Assembly (NCBI RefSeq): GCF_003121895.1
Contig: NZ_QEWW01000007.1
Coordinates: forward strand, 24,913-88,912
Source of the DNA: Ignatzschineria cameli
Lineage (GTDB): Bacteria; Pseudomonadota; Gammaproteobacteria; Cardiobacteriales; Wohlfahrtiimonadaceae
Length of the DNA: 64,000 nucleotides
Reading direction: 5' to 3'
Below are positions 20,006-29,402 of the stretch, one piece after another (the first letter of the stretch is position 1; each line of letters starts with the position of its first letter). The position numbers were made by a program, and so were the translations under genes. Below the pieces are notes generated by a model, which saw only the letters and a program-made list of their open reading frames with translations, was not told where the DNA came from and did no database searches.

Positions 20006-21196
20006 TTATGCAATAACTTTAGATACAACACCTGCACCAACTGTACGTCCACCTTCGCGGATTGCGAAACGCAAACCTTCATCCATCGCGATTGGGTTGA
20101 TTAACTCAACAACCATCTTGATGTTATCGCCAGGCATTACCATTTCTACGCCTTCCGGAAGTTCAACTGCACCTGTTACATCAGTTGTACGGAAGTAGAA
20201 TTGTGGGCGGTATCCTTTGAAGAATGGAGTATGACGACCACCTTCTTCTTTAGATAACACATATACTTCTGCTTCAAATTTTGTGTGTGGCTTAATTGAA
20301 CCTGGTTTCGCTAATACTTGACCACGCTCAACATCTTCACGCTTTGTACCACGGAGAAGAACACCAACGTTATCACCTGCTTGACCTTGATCAAGAAGTT
20401 TACGGAACATTTCAACGCCCGTACAAGTTGTTTTTTGAGTTGGACGAATTCCAACAATTTCAAGCTCTTCACCAGTCTTAACAATACCAGACTCGATACG
20501 ACCAGTTACTACTGTACCACGACCTGAAATTGAGAATACATCTTCGATAGGCATAAGGAATGGCTTATCGATTTCACGTACTGGCTCAGGAATCCACTCA
20601 TCTAATGCTGCAAGAAGCTTTTTAATTGCAGGAACACCGATTTCTGACTCATCCCCTTCGATTGCTTTAAGCGCTGAACCTACGATTACTGGCGTATCAT
20701 CACCTGGGAAATCGTATGCATCTAAAAGTTCACGAACTTCCATCTCAACTAACTCGATCAACTCAGGATCATCAACCATATCTGCCTTATTTAAGAAAAC
20801 AAGAATATATGGAACACCTACTTGACGAGATAAAAGGATGTGCTCACGTGTTTGTGGCATTGGACCATCAGCAGCTGAACAAACGAGGATTGCCCCATCC
20901 ATCTGTGCCGCACCAGTGATCATGTTTTTAACATAGTCTGCGTGCCCTGGGCAGTCAACGTGCGCATAGTGACGGTTCTCAGACTCATACTCAACGTGTG
21001 AAGTTGAAATCGTGATACCACGCTCTCTCTCTTCCGGCGCATTATCGATCTGATCATATGCACGAACGTTTGCACCTACAGACTCATTACCTACTTTTGT
21101 TAAAGCAGCTGTCAATGTAGTTTTACCATGGTCAACGTGGCCAATTGTACCGACATTGACGTGCGGCTTATTACGACTAAAAGTTTCCTTTGACAT
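20006..21196 (-). CDS. tuf: Elongation factor Tu
   Basis: 396 residues. G1 [10 protein letters not shown] at residues 18-27, [12 protein letters not shown] (G3) near 81 and NKADMVDD (G4) near 136. Delivers aminoacyl-tRNA to the ribosome. It is co-transcribed behind tRNA-Tyr, tRNA-Gly and tRNA-Thr, matching the tufB locus of E. coli. A second tuf copy, if any, is outside the window. Confidence 0.98.
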   Translation of the reverse strand: MSKETFSRNKPHVNVGTIGHVDHGKTTLTAALTKVGNESVGANVRAYDQIDNAPEERERGITISTSHVEYESENRHYAHVDCPGHADYVKNMITGAAQMDGAILVCSAADGPMPQTREHILLSRQVGVPYILVFLNKADMVDDPELIELVEMEVRELLDAYDFPGDDTPVIVGSALKAIEGDESEIGVPAIKKLLAALDEWIPEPVREIDKPFLMPIEDVFSISGRGTVVTGRIESGIVKTGEELEIVGIRPTQKTTCTGVEMFRKLLDQGQAGDNVGVLLRGTKREDVERGQVLAKPGSIKPHTKFEAEVYVLSKEEGGRHTPFFKGYRPQFYFRTTDVTGAVELPEGVEMVMPGDNIKMVVELINPIAMDEGLRFAIREGGRTVGAGVVSKVIA

Positions 21197-21239
21197 AATA
21201 TCACTCTTCTTGATTAGATTTAATTACACGGAAGGGGAA

Positions 21240-21315
<76 letters not shown>

Positions 21316-21320
21316 AGAAA

Positions 21321-21394
21321 TGGAGCGGGTGATGGGAATCGAACCCACACAATCAGCTTGGAAGGCTGAGATTCTACCATTGAACTACACCCGC
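21321..21394 (-). tRNA. tRNA-Gly (TCC)
   Basis: Minus-strand cloverleaf, acceptor GCGGGTG/CACCCGC, anticodon stem TCAGC/GCTGA around CTTCCAA (anticodon TCC), T loop GTTCGATTC, encoded CCA. Confidence 0.97.
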
Positions 21395-21419
21395 GAAACT
21401 CATTTATGAAGCTAAAATT

Positions 21420-21504
21420 TGGTGGTGGAGGTAGGATTCGAACCTACGAAGGCATAGCCGCCAGATTTACAGTCTAGTCCCTTTAACCACTCGGGAACTC
21501 CACC
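21420..21504 (-). tRNA. tRNA-Tyr (GTA)
   Basis: Class II tRNA of 85 bases with a long variable arm. Acceptor GGTGGAG/CTCCACC, anticodon loop TGTAAAT (GTA), T loop GTTCGAATC, encoded CCA. First gene of the tRNA-tuf transcription unit. Confidence 0.97.
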
Positions 21505-21516
21505 TGAGAAGCCATC

Positions 21517-21544
21517 ATTATACATTGTGATTTCAATGTGTCAA
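21517..21544 (-). promoter_or_regulatory. Strong sigma70 promoter of the tRNA-tuf operon
   Basis: On the minus strand, TTGACA (21539-21544) and TATAAT (21517-21522), both perfect consensus, are separated by 16 bases. The -10 box ends 13 bases before tRNA-Tyr. An AT-rich stretch upstream could serve as an UP element. Confidence 0.85.
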
Positions 21545-21636
21545 TTTAATTTTTGATTATTTTTTTATCACTATTTAAAAACTTTTTAAACCGATTTTAA
21601 AACAATTAAATTGAACTTTGGCTAACTGTGTAAACA

Positions 21637-23580
21637 TCATTTCGAAAGATTACTGAGTGACTCCAGGAGCACTTTGTCTTTGCTGTAGATGTCAGCACGG
21701 AATGAGATACTATCATTCTCTACTCTCGTTGTCATGTATAAAGTATAGACAGGTATCTTTTTATCTCGATCTAAATTAACATGAGCCTCCGAAGATCGCT
21801 TAAATGCTGCCTTTATCCGCTTCTGGTCCCAACCCGCTTCGCCTAAAAAATACTCAGCAAGTTCTTCTGGATTCTCAATCCGAACACAACCAGAGCTAAA
21901 ATCTCGCGATGTTCTATCGAAAAGATACTTCGACGGCGTATCGTGTAGATAGATTGCATGTTCATTGGGGAACATAAATTTAACACGCCCTAAAGAGTTA
22001 TGATCACCAGGATCTTGTCGAAGCTGGAAAGGGAAGTTATTTCGGCTATATTGTGACCAATCAACACTTCCAGGATCGATCTCTACCCCATTACGAAAAA
22101 TTCTAATTTTTGAGCGATTTAAAGCATAGGGATTCTGCTTCAATCTTGGAAGAAAATCATTGACCGCCATCGAGCGCGGAACATGCCAGTAGGGACTAAA
22201 GACTATATAGCTCATCGGCGACATAAAGACAGGAGTCTTCCGTGCGCCTCTCCCTACAACCGTCCGAGCATTGAGTACCTCCCGCCCCTCTTTCATAACC
22301 GAGTAGCGAAATCCAGGAATATCAACAGCAACATAGTGATTCCCCATTGTCTCCGGCATCCAGCGCCAGCGCTCCATATTGATCTGAATCTGCTCGATAC
22401 GATCACGATTAGAGCGATTCAATTCCGTAATGGTCTTTGTACCTGCTGCGCCATCAGGTTCTAATAGATGAGTTTTCTGGAAAGCTTTTACCGCCTGCCC
22501 CATCTTGGCATCATAGTAATTCGCATCTCCCGCATCATACCCTTGATAGTTGAGGCGATCTCGCATCTGGATCACCCGCTCACCACTCATTCCCGGCTTA
22601 ATAGTGGGTCCTTTGGCAATTAATGGAGGTTCTTGCTCAAACTCTTTTGCCTTAAAAGCCCGAAGCGCACGCTTTAAATTACGATACTCAGGATAGTTCG
22701 GTTGCAGTTTTGCAACCTCAACCTCAGGATTATCACTCGCGATTATTGTTACCAATTGCTCAGCAGGATCAACTTTACGTCCCTCTAAGAGCCAATCGGG
22801 ATCTCGCTTCTTAAGCTCCGGCATACCAACAACCATATCGCGAATATAGGCAAGCATCCCCTCTTGTAGTAATTGATTGATCTCTGCACGATGTGCCTTA
22901 GGATCGCTCTGAAGAAGATTCTGAATTCGCCCGACATGGTAGAGCTGTGGTAAAAGCCCCTCCTCTTCACTTGCTAAGAGAATCTGATAGAGTTCCTCCC
23001 CTTTCGGCGTCAACCCTTTCTGATCCACAAGAAGCGAAGAATCTGATGCAGAGCTCTTAAACTGCTCATTAAAGCGCTGTTGAAAACGATTTAATATGGG
23101 ATTACCAACACGCACCTGATAGGTGTAAACTTCTCCCGCTTTAGCCGCTCTCTCTGCCCAATAATTAGCGCGCGCTTGATAATCAATCGCGGCAGTTGGC
23201 ATAGTAAATCGCTGGAAATTTTCCGCAAGAAGTGAGACTTCATCGTTCGCTTCATCAAGATCCTCTAATAGAAGTTCTGGCGAAGTAGTGGTTATCGCAG
23301 TTGTTGTCTCTACCTCTAATGGTGACTCATCTCTCTTTGCTGTAGAGGGTGTCGATAGACCTGCAGGTTTTTGGATGCTCTCCACTGATTCTGAAAAAAG
23401 CTCTACTGCCGCCGGCACCGCTAAAGGAAGCTCTGAAATTGCCCCACCTTCAAAAAGAGCGCCGATCGCATCGACATTATTAAGATCAACACGAATCGCG
23501 ACTGACTCCTCTTCCATGGCTGAAACTGCTCCCGGAAAGAGTGCCATCCAGATCCCCGCTGCAATAAGATGTTTTTTCAT
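21637..23580 (-). CDS. Periplasmic L,D-transpeptidase, YcbB/LdtD type
   Basis: Makes 3-3 crosslinks in peptidoglycan. 647 residues. N-terminal signal peptide ending in GAVSA (about residue 21). A low-complexity Ser/Thr/Glu stretch follows (about 60-110), then the helical scaffold domain, a peptidoglycan-binding domain with GMSGERVIQMRDRLNYQGY (about 325-390), and the YkuD catalytic domain. The latter has IYLHDTPSKYLFDR and SSGCVRIENPEEL, giving the catalytic His near 545 and Cys near 563. Length and order match E. coli LdtD (615). Monocistronic. Confidence 0.92.
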   Translation of the reverse strand: MKKHLIAAGIWMALFPGAVSAMEEESVAIRVDLNNVDAIGALFEGGAISELPLAVPAAVELFSESVESIQKPAGLSTPSTAKRDESPLEVETTTAITTTSPELLLEDLDEANDEVSLLAENFQRFTMPTAAIDYQARANYWAERAAKAGEVYTYQVRVGNPILNRFQQRFNEQFKSSASDSSLLVDQKGLTPKGEELYQILLASEEEGLLPQLYHVGRIQNLLQSDPKAHRAEINQLLQEGMLAYIRDMVVGMPELKKRDPDWLLEGRKVDPAEQLVTIIASDNPEVEVAKLQPNYPEYRNLKRALRAFKAKEFEQEPPLIAKGPTIKPGMSGERVIQMRDRLNYQGYDAGDANYYDAKMGQAVKAFQKTHLLEPDGAAGTKTITELNRSNRDRIEQIQINMERWRWMPETMGNHYVAVDIPGFRYSVMKEGREVLNARTVVGRGARKTPVFMSPMSYIVFSPYWHVPRSMAVNDFLPRLKQNPYALNRSKIRIFRNGVEIDPGSVDWSQYSRNNFPFQLRQDPGDHNSLGRVKFMFPNEHAIYLHDTPSKYLFDRTSRDFSSGCVRIENPEELAEYFLGEAGWDQKRIKAAFKRSSEAHVNLDRDKKIPVYTLYMTTRVENDSISFRADIYSKDKVLLESLSNLSK

Positions 23581-23714
23581 CTTGATTTTACCTCACCACT
23601 ATAGGTATTTATTTACAAAAATTTATTAATAAGAGAGCGTTATAATACACTAATTTATAAAATATTTTATAGTCATAATAGTGATAACCCTGCCTTACTC
23701 CGCCCCATAATAGA

Positions 23715-23744
23715 AGAGATAACCTATTTTAGTAGGTTATCTCT
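23715..23744 (-). terminator. Probable terminator after metA
   Basis: A perfect 12-bp stem AGAGATAACCTA/TAGGTTATCTCT with a six-base loop; minus-strand tail TCTATT is only moderately T-rich. Lies 107 bases past the metA stop. Confidence 0.6.
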
Positions 23745-23850
23745 AAGAATCTCGGTGCTAATAGAGCGCGGCTCTAGCTCTTTTGCCACCTTATCGAGCA
23801 ACGTCTATTGATTCATTGATGAATCGGCTGATGAGTTGATAACACCACTA

Positions 23851-24780
23851 TTACGCTTCTCGCTTTTTAAGAGAGAGCAGATCAAATGGGGTCTCCTGAT
23901 AGACGCAGTAATTTAACCAATTAGCAAAGAGAAGATTACCGTGGGAGCGCCAGGTGACTACCGGTGATTCAGCCGGATCATTATGACGATAGTAATTTTG
24001 AGGTGGAGCAATCTTATCACCACGCTCTAAATCACGACGATATTCACGATCTAATGTGTCATGATCATACTCTCCATGCCCCATCACATAGACATGACGC
24101 AGATCTCTATTAGCGACAATATGCACTCCCGCCTCTTCCGATTCCGCTAAAATCATCAGATCATCATGCGCTAAGATCTCCTCACGACGCACCTCTGTAT
24201 GTCGGCTATGGGGCGCATAAAATTGATCATCAAAACCTCTTAAGAGCTTCACATTTTGCGCCGTTACTTCGTGGGAGAAGACACCAAAACATTTCTCCGC
24301 TAAGGGGTGCTTATTGACTCCATAACGGTAGTAGAGCCCTGCTTGTGCACCCCAACAGATATAGAGCGTGGAGAAGACATTTTTATCCGCCCATTCCATA
24401 ATCTCCGTCAACTCCTGCCAATATTGCACCTCTTCAAATGGAAGTGTCTCAACTGGTGCCCCGGTAATGATAAAGCCATCAAAGGCATCCTCTTTAATAT
24501 CATCGAATGTCCGATAGAAAGTATCGAGATAGGCCTTATCTGTATTTTTAGGCTGATAGCTCTCTGTCGCAATAAAGACGGGATCGATCTGTAGAGGCGT
24601 ATTCCCTAAGACTCGAAGCAATTGTGTCTCCGTCACCTCTTTGAGCGGCATTAAATTTAAAATTGCAATTTTTAAGGGTCGAATATCTTGTGCTACTGCA
24701 CGATCTTCATCCATGACGAAGATATTCTCATTTTTCAATACCTGATAAGCAGGTAGCATGTTGGGAATTTTAACCGGCAT
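23851..24780 (-). CDS. metA: Homoserine O-acyltransferase MetA, probably acetyl-CoA specific
   Basis: First committed step of methionine synthesis: activates homoserine with an acyl group. 309 residues, class I glutaminase-like fold. Catalytic Cys142 in YICWGAQ, and HGEYD holding the catalytic His/Glu near 235. The acyl-CoA selector is residue 111: the motif here is ITGAPVETL, with Glu111. In studied MetA proteins Glu111 goes with acetyl-CoA and Gly111 (E. coli) with succinyl-CoA. So it is best named homoserine O-acetyltransferase despite sequence names in databases. The adjacent metY uses O-acetylhomoserine, which agrees. SD AAGGAGG precedes the ATG. Confidence 0.93.
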   Translation of the reverse strand: MPVKIPNMLPAYQVLKNENIFVMDEDRAVAQDIRPLKIAILNLMPLKEVTETQLLRVLGNTPLQIDPVFIATESYQPKNTDKAYLDTFYRTFDDIKEDAFDGFIITGAPVETLPFEEVQYWQELTEIMEWADKNVFSTLYICWGAQAGLYYRYGVNKHPLAEKCFGVFSHEVTAQNVKLLRGFDDQFYAPHSRHTEVRREEILAHDDLMILAESEEAGVHIVANRDLRHVYVMGHGEYDHDTLDREYRRDLERGDKIAPPQNYYRHNDPAESPVVTWRSHGNLLFANWLNYCVYQETPFDLLSLKKREA

Positions 24781-24876
24781 TTCGCCTCCTTCTATTCCAT
24801 ATCGATGCTTGAGCGATGGGATAACATCTTAATAATCTCAATAGCATCTCAATAACATCATTTTTACCAATGAGAA

Positions 24877-24907
24877 AAGAGCTGCTTAATAGTGATAAAC
24901 AGCTCTT
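24877..24907 (-). terminator. Terminator hairpin between metY and metA
   Basis: AAGAGCTG/CAGCTCTT stem with a 15-base loop. The T-run is better on the plus strand (TTTTTATTTT) than the minus (TTCTC), but only minus-strand genes flank it, so it probably ends metY transcripts partially. Confidence 0.55.
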
Positions 24908-25017
24908 TTTATTTTGACGGTTGATCGATTAATTGTCTGTCGCTCTTAACGATCGTATCGCCTCTAACAATCTATCGGTAAAGAGTAAAACAATCGATCA
25001 TCAACGTCGCTCTCTGC

Positions 25018-26307
25018 TTATGATTGCTGCGATTTCTCTAAAGCTTGATCGATATCGGCAATAAGATCATCAACATCTTCTAAACCGATCGAAAGACGGA
25101 TCAGCTCCGGCAAGACGCCTGCTAACTTTAATCCCTCTTCATCGAGCTGTGAGTGAGTAGTCCCTGCAGGATGAATCACTAAGCTCTTAGCATCAGCAAC
25201 ATTGGCAAGCAGTGAGAAGATCTGCAAGTTATCGATAAATTTGATACTCGCCTCTTTTCCCCCTTTAACGCCAAAGGTAAAGATCGCGCCTACCCCTTTC
25301 GGGAAGTAGCGCTGCGCACGCTCATAATATTCGCTCGAAGGGAGACCTGGATGCTTCACCCACGCAACAGCAGGATGCTTCTCAAGATGCTTGGCAATCT
25401 TTAAGGCAGATTCTGTCATGCGCTCAACACGAAGACTTAAGGTCTCTGCCCCTAAAAGAATTAAGAAAGCATTAAAGGGACTGATACAAGCCCCGGTGTC
25501 TCGCAATAACTCAACACGCGCTTTTAAGATATAAGCCTGCTCACCAAGATCGGCATATTGCAAACCATGATAGGCTGCATCTGGGGTGTTAAAGCCGGGA
25601 TAACGGGGATTATCCTTAAAGATAAAGTTACCATTATCAACAATTGCGCCCCCAATTGAGGTGCCATGCCCCCCAATATATTTTGTCAATGAATGCACAA
25701 CGACATTGATCCCATACGACTTAAGATTGATGAGATAAGGGGTCCCAAAGGTATTATCCACAATGGTGACAATCTGATGCTTCTCTGCGATCTCAACAAT
25801 CTTCTCAATATTAGGAATATTGATATCTGGGTTACCGATACTCTCAAAGAAGATCGCTTTCGTCTTCTCATTGATTAAACGCTCTAATCCCTCAAAATCT
25901 TCAGGCGCAACAAAATGCACTTTAATTCCAAATTGAGATTGCAAGCGATTATTAAAGAGGGTGTAGGTTCCCCCATAGATGGTGCTGAGAGTGATAATTT
26001 CATCACCCGGGGTTGCCACATTCAAAACAGCATAAAGAATAGCTGCCATGCCCGAGCTTGTTGCTAATGCTCCCACTCCTCCTTCTAACGCCGCAACGCG
26101 CTTTTCGAGCACATCCGTCGTAGGATTCATAATCCGCGTATAGATATTCCCCGGCTTTGCAAGCCCGAAAAGATCCGCCGCATGTTGCGAATCATCAAAG
26201 ACATAACTTGAGGTTTGGTAGATCGGAACGGCTCTTGATTTGGTTTCATCAACCACTTGGCCGGCATGAACTTGTAGAGTATCGAAACTCCAGTTTTGGG
26301 TAGTCAT
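25018..26307 (-). CDS. metY: O-acetylhomoserine sulfhydrylase
   Basis: PLP enzyme that makes homocysteine from O-acetylhomoserine and sulfide. 429 residues, the usual length of MetY (MetB/MetZ are nearer 390-400). The start TTQNWSFDTLQVHAGQ and IYQTSSYVFDDSQHAADLF are characteristic; the PLP lysine lies in HSLTKYIGGHGT, near residue 208. Another Cys/Met-metabolism PLP signature is DNTFGTPYLINL. With metA just downstream it forms a two-step route to homocysteine by direct sulfhydrylation. SD AGGAG. Preceded by a structured leader. Confidence 0.93.
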   Translation of the reverse strand: MTTQNWSFDTLQVHAGQVVDETKSRAVPIYQTSSYVFDDSQHAADLFGLAKPGNIYTRIMNPTTDVLEKRVAALEGGVGALATSSGMAAILYAVLNVATPGDEIITLSTIYGGTYTLFNNRLQSQFGIKVHFVAPEDFEGLERLINEKTKAIFFESIGNPDINIPNIEKIVEIAEKHQIVTIVDNTFGTPYLINLKSYGINVVVHSLTKYIGGHGTSIGGAIVDNGNFIFKDNPRYPGFNTPDAAYHGLQYADLGEQAYILKARVELLRDTGACISPFNAFLILLGAETLSLRVERMTESALKIAKHLEKHPAVAWVKHPGLPSSEYYERAQRYFPKGVGAIFTFGVKGGKEASIKFIDNLQIFSLLANVADAKSLVIHPAGTTHSQLDEEGLKLAGVLPELIRLSIGLEDVDDLIADIDQALEKSQQS

Positions 26308-26460
26308 TTAAAAGAACTCCTAAATTTTATTGGTTGCATATTCGATCCGCTCTAAAAAAGCGCTCTCTTATAGGTAGAAGCGCACAAATCACAGGATCGA
26401 TATATGAAAAAGTAATCACGCTAAGTCCAAAAAATTAGAAACATAAACTTAGGCGCTTAA
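26308..26460 (-). promoter_or_regulatory. metY 5' leader with attenuator/antiterminator
   Basis: Minus-strand leader of about 150 nt. Hairpin 1 pairs CGCcTAAGT with ACTTAGCG (26419-26455). A terminator hairpin at 26360-26383 (GCGCT.CT/AG..AGCGC) is followed by six Ts, 47 bases before the start codon. AAGCGC at 26453-26458, part of hairpin 1, is complementary to GCGCTT, the 5' arm of the terminator (26378-26383), so hairpin 1 plus terminator and the antiterminator exclude one another. A further pair TCGATCC/GGATCGA brackets the terminator. I could not match it to the SAM-I or SAM-II consensus. Confidence 0.55.
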
Positions 26461-26466
26461 GAGATA

Positions 26467-26495
26467 GCTATATCGCACAGAAAAAGAGAATGCAA
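26467..26495 (-). promoter_or_regulatory. Candidate metY promoter
   Basis: Minus strand: TTGCAT (26490-26495), 17-base spacer, TATAGC (26467-26472). A start near 26460 would give the structured leader described above. Confidence 0.5.
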
Positions 26496-26867
26496 CTAAA
26501 ATGTTTTTTCTCAATGCTTCCTCAGCGTCTTTTCAAGCCGCTCTTCCTTATATCGAAAAGCGAGATCATCTCCGCTATCAAACCACTATTAAACTGCTAT
26601 TAAACCGCTATAAAAATAGGAGACCCTCCTCGCTCTCCCCTAAAAATAGAAGAGTCATCACTAAAAGAGATTGGCGCTAATCCCTTGATTCTCTCCCACT
26701 ATCACAGAGATATGACAAAAACTAAAAACTGATCCTTCCCTCTTTTATAAAGAGAGATAGATCTAAGCGATATCTTGCGGATACCTCCTTCAGCTTGCTC
26801 AAAATATATTTTTAAAAAAGAGTGAGCAATATCTTCTTTTTAAAAGAAGCGAGCGAAAAATAGACAA

Positions 26868-26966
26868 TCTTTTTCTTCTCCCTTTTTCTTCTCCTTTTTT
26901 GCCTTTTCTTCCTTCTTTCTTCCCCCTTTCTTTACCTTCTCTTCTCTCCCTACTCATTCTCTTCTA
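26868..26966. repeat. Long polypyrimidine/polypurine tract
   Basis: About 100 bases of almost unbroken pyrimidine on the plus strand, interrupted by only a handful of purines, in the 819-base gap between metY and the guanine deaminase gene. The remaining part of the gap (26500-26860 and 26970-27020) shows no gene or clear signal. Confidence 0.8.
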
Positions 26967-27028
26967 GGGATAATTGGGGGATAATTTAAGGATAAAAATA
27001 CAGAACAGAAAATAGCCCCACAAAAAAA

Positions 27029-27055
27029 GCCGGTAGCTAATCATAAACTACCGGC
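27029..27055 (-). terminator. Intrinsic terminator after guaD
   Basis: GCCGGTAG/CTACCGGC stem with an 11-base loop, followed on the minus strand by seven Ts. Lies about 70 bases past the guaD stop. Confidence 0.85.
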
Positions 27056-27126
27056 ACTTTACAGCCCACTTTCGAAAGAGGTGTCGATTCAATTTTGGAG
27101 AGAGATCATCGCACCTCAATAAGAGA

Positions 27127-28479
27127 TTAGGCAGTGTAAACTGGTTCTCCCGCAATATAGGTTGCCGCAATCGCTCGATCATCTCCCATCATCATCTGGA
27201 TAAAGAGCGCCTCCTCTAAAGAGTCGGCATATTGCATACGGTATTCAATAATAGGGGTTGATTTGAGATCAAGAATAGCTAAATCAGCCTCCATTCCCAC
27301 CGCAACAGCCCCTATTTTTGTCTCAAGGTTGAGTGCTTCAGCTGTGCCTCGCGTTGCTAGATAGAAGGCATGTAGTGAGGAGTAAGGCGCTCCATTGAGC
27401 TGTGCTGCTTTATACGCTTCATTCATTGTCTGCAAAATAGAGAAACTTGTGCCGGCACCTAGGTCAGTTCCTAATCCGACCTTGATCGCTCGCCCCTCCC
27501 CTTTCGCTGCTTGCAGATTAAACGCGCCACTTCCTAAGAAGAAGTTGGAAGTTGGGCAATGGGCAACAGCAGCCCCGCGCTCATGAAGGATTGAGAGCTC
27601 CCGCTCTGTTAAATGAACCCCATGGCCATAGATCGCCCGATCACGCAAAAGACCATATTGATCATAGACATCAGCATAATCACGCGCTTTTGGAAAGAGG
27701 CTACGAACCCACTCAATCTCATCAAGATTCTCTGAAATGTGGGATTGAATCAATGTATCGGGATACTCTGCCGCTAAAGCTCCCACCATCTCTAACTGCT
27801 CAACGGTTGAAGTTGGTGCAAATCGAGGAGTAATCACATACTCCGCACGCCCTTTTCCATGCCACTTCTCAATCAATGCTTTTGACTCATCATAGGCGCT
27901 TTGCGCTGTATCTAAGAGAGCTTCCGGGGCATTGCGATCCATACAGACCTTCCCCGCCATAATGCGCATATTGTGACGTGCTGCCTCGGTAAAGATCGCC
28001 TCAACCGATTCAGGAAAAACGGTACAGAAGATAGTTGAAGCGGTTACTCCATTTCGATGTTGCTCTTTTAAAAAGCGCTTTGCCACTTGATCGGCATAAC
28101 TGCGATCTCTAAATTTCTGCTCGGCAATAAAGGTATATTGATTGAGCCAATCGATCAGTTGCTCTCCATAAGAAGCGATAATCTCTGTCTGAGGATAGTG
28201 AACATGGCTATCGATAAAACCTGGCAAAATAAGATGATCTCGATAGTGGGTAATAGCGATATTTTCTAAAGTGGGAAGCAATTGATCAGCGGGGCCTACT
28301 GCCGTAATGATTCCCTCTTCCATCACAATGATCGCATCTGCTAGATAGCTGTAACACTCAGCAATAGGTAAGAGAAAAGGATCTTGATGGAATGTTAATA
28401 ACGCGCCACGAATCGCACGTTTTTCACCACTACGTTGATCTGCCTGCTGCATTGCTGCCGCTTCTACCACTCGACTCAT
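27127..28479 (-). CDS. guaD: Guanine deaminase
   Basis: Zinc amidohydrolase converting guanine to xanthine and ammonia. 450 residues. Metal motif GFIDSHVHYPQTEIIASYG near residue 85, then KVCMDRNAPE, the family signature, near 175. HISEN holds another zinc His near 240, YGHGVHL is near 278 and GLGTDLGAGTS, with the metal Asp, near 330. All are guanine-deaminase type rather than adenine or cytosine deaminase. GAGGG precedes the ATG. Divergent from a MarR gene that could control it. Confidence 0.92.
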   Translation of the reverse strand: MSRVVEAAAMQQADQRSGEKRAIRGALLTFHQDPFLLPIAECYSYLADAIIVMEEGIITAVGPADQLLPTLENIAITHYRDHLILPGFIDSHVHYPQTEIIASYGEQLIDWLNQYTFIAEQKFRDRSYADQVAKRFLKEQHRNGVTASTIFCTVFPESVEAIFTEAARHNMRIMAGKVCMDRNAPEALLDTAQSAYDESKALIEKWHGKGRAEYVITPRFAPTSTVEQLEMVGALAAEYPDTLIQSHISENLDEIEWVRSLFPKARDYADVYDQYGLLRDRAIYGHGVHLTERELSILHERGAAVAHCPTSNFFLGSGAFNLQAAKGEGRAIKVGLGTDLGAGTSFSILQTMNEAYKAAQLNGAPYSSLHAFYLATRGTAEALNLETKIGAVAVGMEADLAILDLKSTPIIEYRMQYADSLEEALFIQMMMGDDRAIAATYIAGEPVYTA

Positions 28480-28782
28480 CTTATCTACCCTCGCTCAATT
28501 TCCTTGCAAATGATCTCTGCATCATGATCTGTGCATCATCTACAATCATAAAAAAACTTCCGCAAATCTCTTTGTCGGAAGAATCTTTGTAGAAAGATAC
28601 CATATTTTTACAAAAAACGATATCTTAAACAGTAGAACGATAAAACGCAGTCACGCAATAGGATTGCAACAGCGCTCGAATAATCTTCGAGCGATAATGC
28701 ACCCTCTTAGCCATCCCTCTGCTAAAAGTGGGAAAAAAGCGTTATAATTAGCAACTATAACAGTTATATAAGGAGCGGAATA
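28480..28782. promoter_or_regulatory. guaD-marR divergent control region
   Basis: 303 bases without a gene. It holds a tandem 14-base repeat ATGATCTSTGCATC (28510-28537), an inverted repeat CTTCCG/CGGAAG (28558-28582), a perfect 8-bp inverted repeat CGCTCGAA/TTCGAGCG (28673-28693) and a TATAAT box at 28743-28748 for the plus strand. Confidence 0.5.
28756..28768. promoter_or_regulatory. Candidate MarR operator
   Basis: TATAAC-A-GTTATA is a perfect palindrome around one base, 14 bases before the marR start, between the -10-like box and the SD. Position suits autoregulation; MarR-type sites are often AT-rich palindromes. Confidence 0.5.
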
Positions 28783-29340
28783 ATGCCCAACGAAACCCAA
28801 AAGCCTGCCGATGACGGCATACTGATCGAAAGTGATACCTCTCTAGCGCCTGATCTTGTAGATCAAGTAATTGAGAAGTGGCAAGCAACGCCGCTCCGCG
28901 ATCTCGACTTTACCGGGACTGAGATCATTGGTCGAATTGTCAGAATGGACTCATTTATCAGCAAGATGATCGATGAAAACTTATCGCGCTATCGCATCAA
29001 TTTTGGGGATTTCAATATCTTAGCGGTTCTTCTAAGAGAGGAGAATCATCAACTTACGCCGGGGCGGATCCAAGAGCTGATCTTTGTCTCCTCTGGCGGC
29101 CTCTCTAATCGCATGATTCGCTTAGAAGCAAAGGGTCTTATTAAACGCTCAACGGATCCCAAAGATCGCCGTGGCGTAATCGTAACCCTCACCGAAGAGG
29201 GAAAAGCGCTTATTGAAAAGGTCGCCCCGACCCATATTGCGCTAGAGAACTCTCTAATCACTCATCTCTCCGATGAAGAGCGCCATATCTTTATTAAGCT
29301 TCTTAAAAAGACCCTATATCATGCAGAGAAGATGAGTTAA
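28783..29340 (+). CDS. MarR-family transcriptional regulator
   Basis: 185 residues. A 55-residue N-terminal extension precedes the winged-helix domain. The recognition region reads LTPGRIQELIFVSSGGLSNRMIRLEAKGLIKRSTDPKDRRGVIVTLTEEGK, the typical MarR helix-turn-helix and wing with DxRG. The ligand is unknown. The gene lies divergent to guaD, so control of guanine use is a reasonable inference. SD AAGGAG. The gap after it has no terminator I can see. Confidence 0.9.
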   Translation: MPNETQKPADDGILIESDTSLAPDLVDQVIEKWQATPLRDLDFTGTEIIGRIVRMDSFISKMIDENLSRYRINFGDFNILAVLLREENHQLTPGRIQELIFVSSGGLSNRMIRLEAKGLIKRSTDPKDRRGVIVTLTEEGKALIEKVAPTHIALENSLITHLSDEERHIFIKLLKKTLYHAEKMS

Positions 29341-29402
29341 TAACGATCAATCTTCAAAAAGACCGAATAATACCTCACCCTCTTTTCTCTATTTTCGACT
29401 CT

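Noticed and set aside
24877..24907. Plus-strand terminator
   Set aside because: The T-run is better on the plus strand, but no plus-strand gene lies upstream, so it is assigned to metY.
26308..26460. SAM-I riboswitch upstream of metY
   Set aside because: The conserved SAM-I core motifs are not found; only the switching logic fits, so no class is named.
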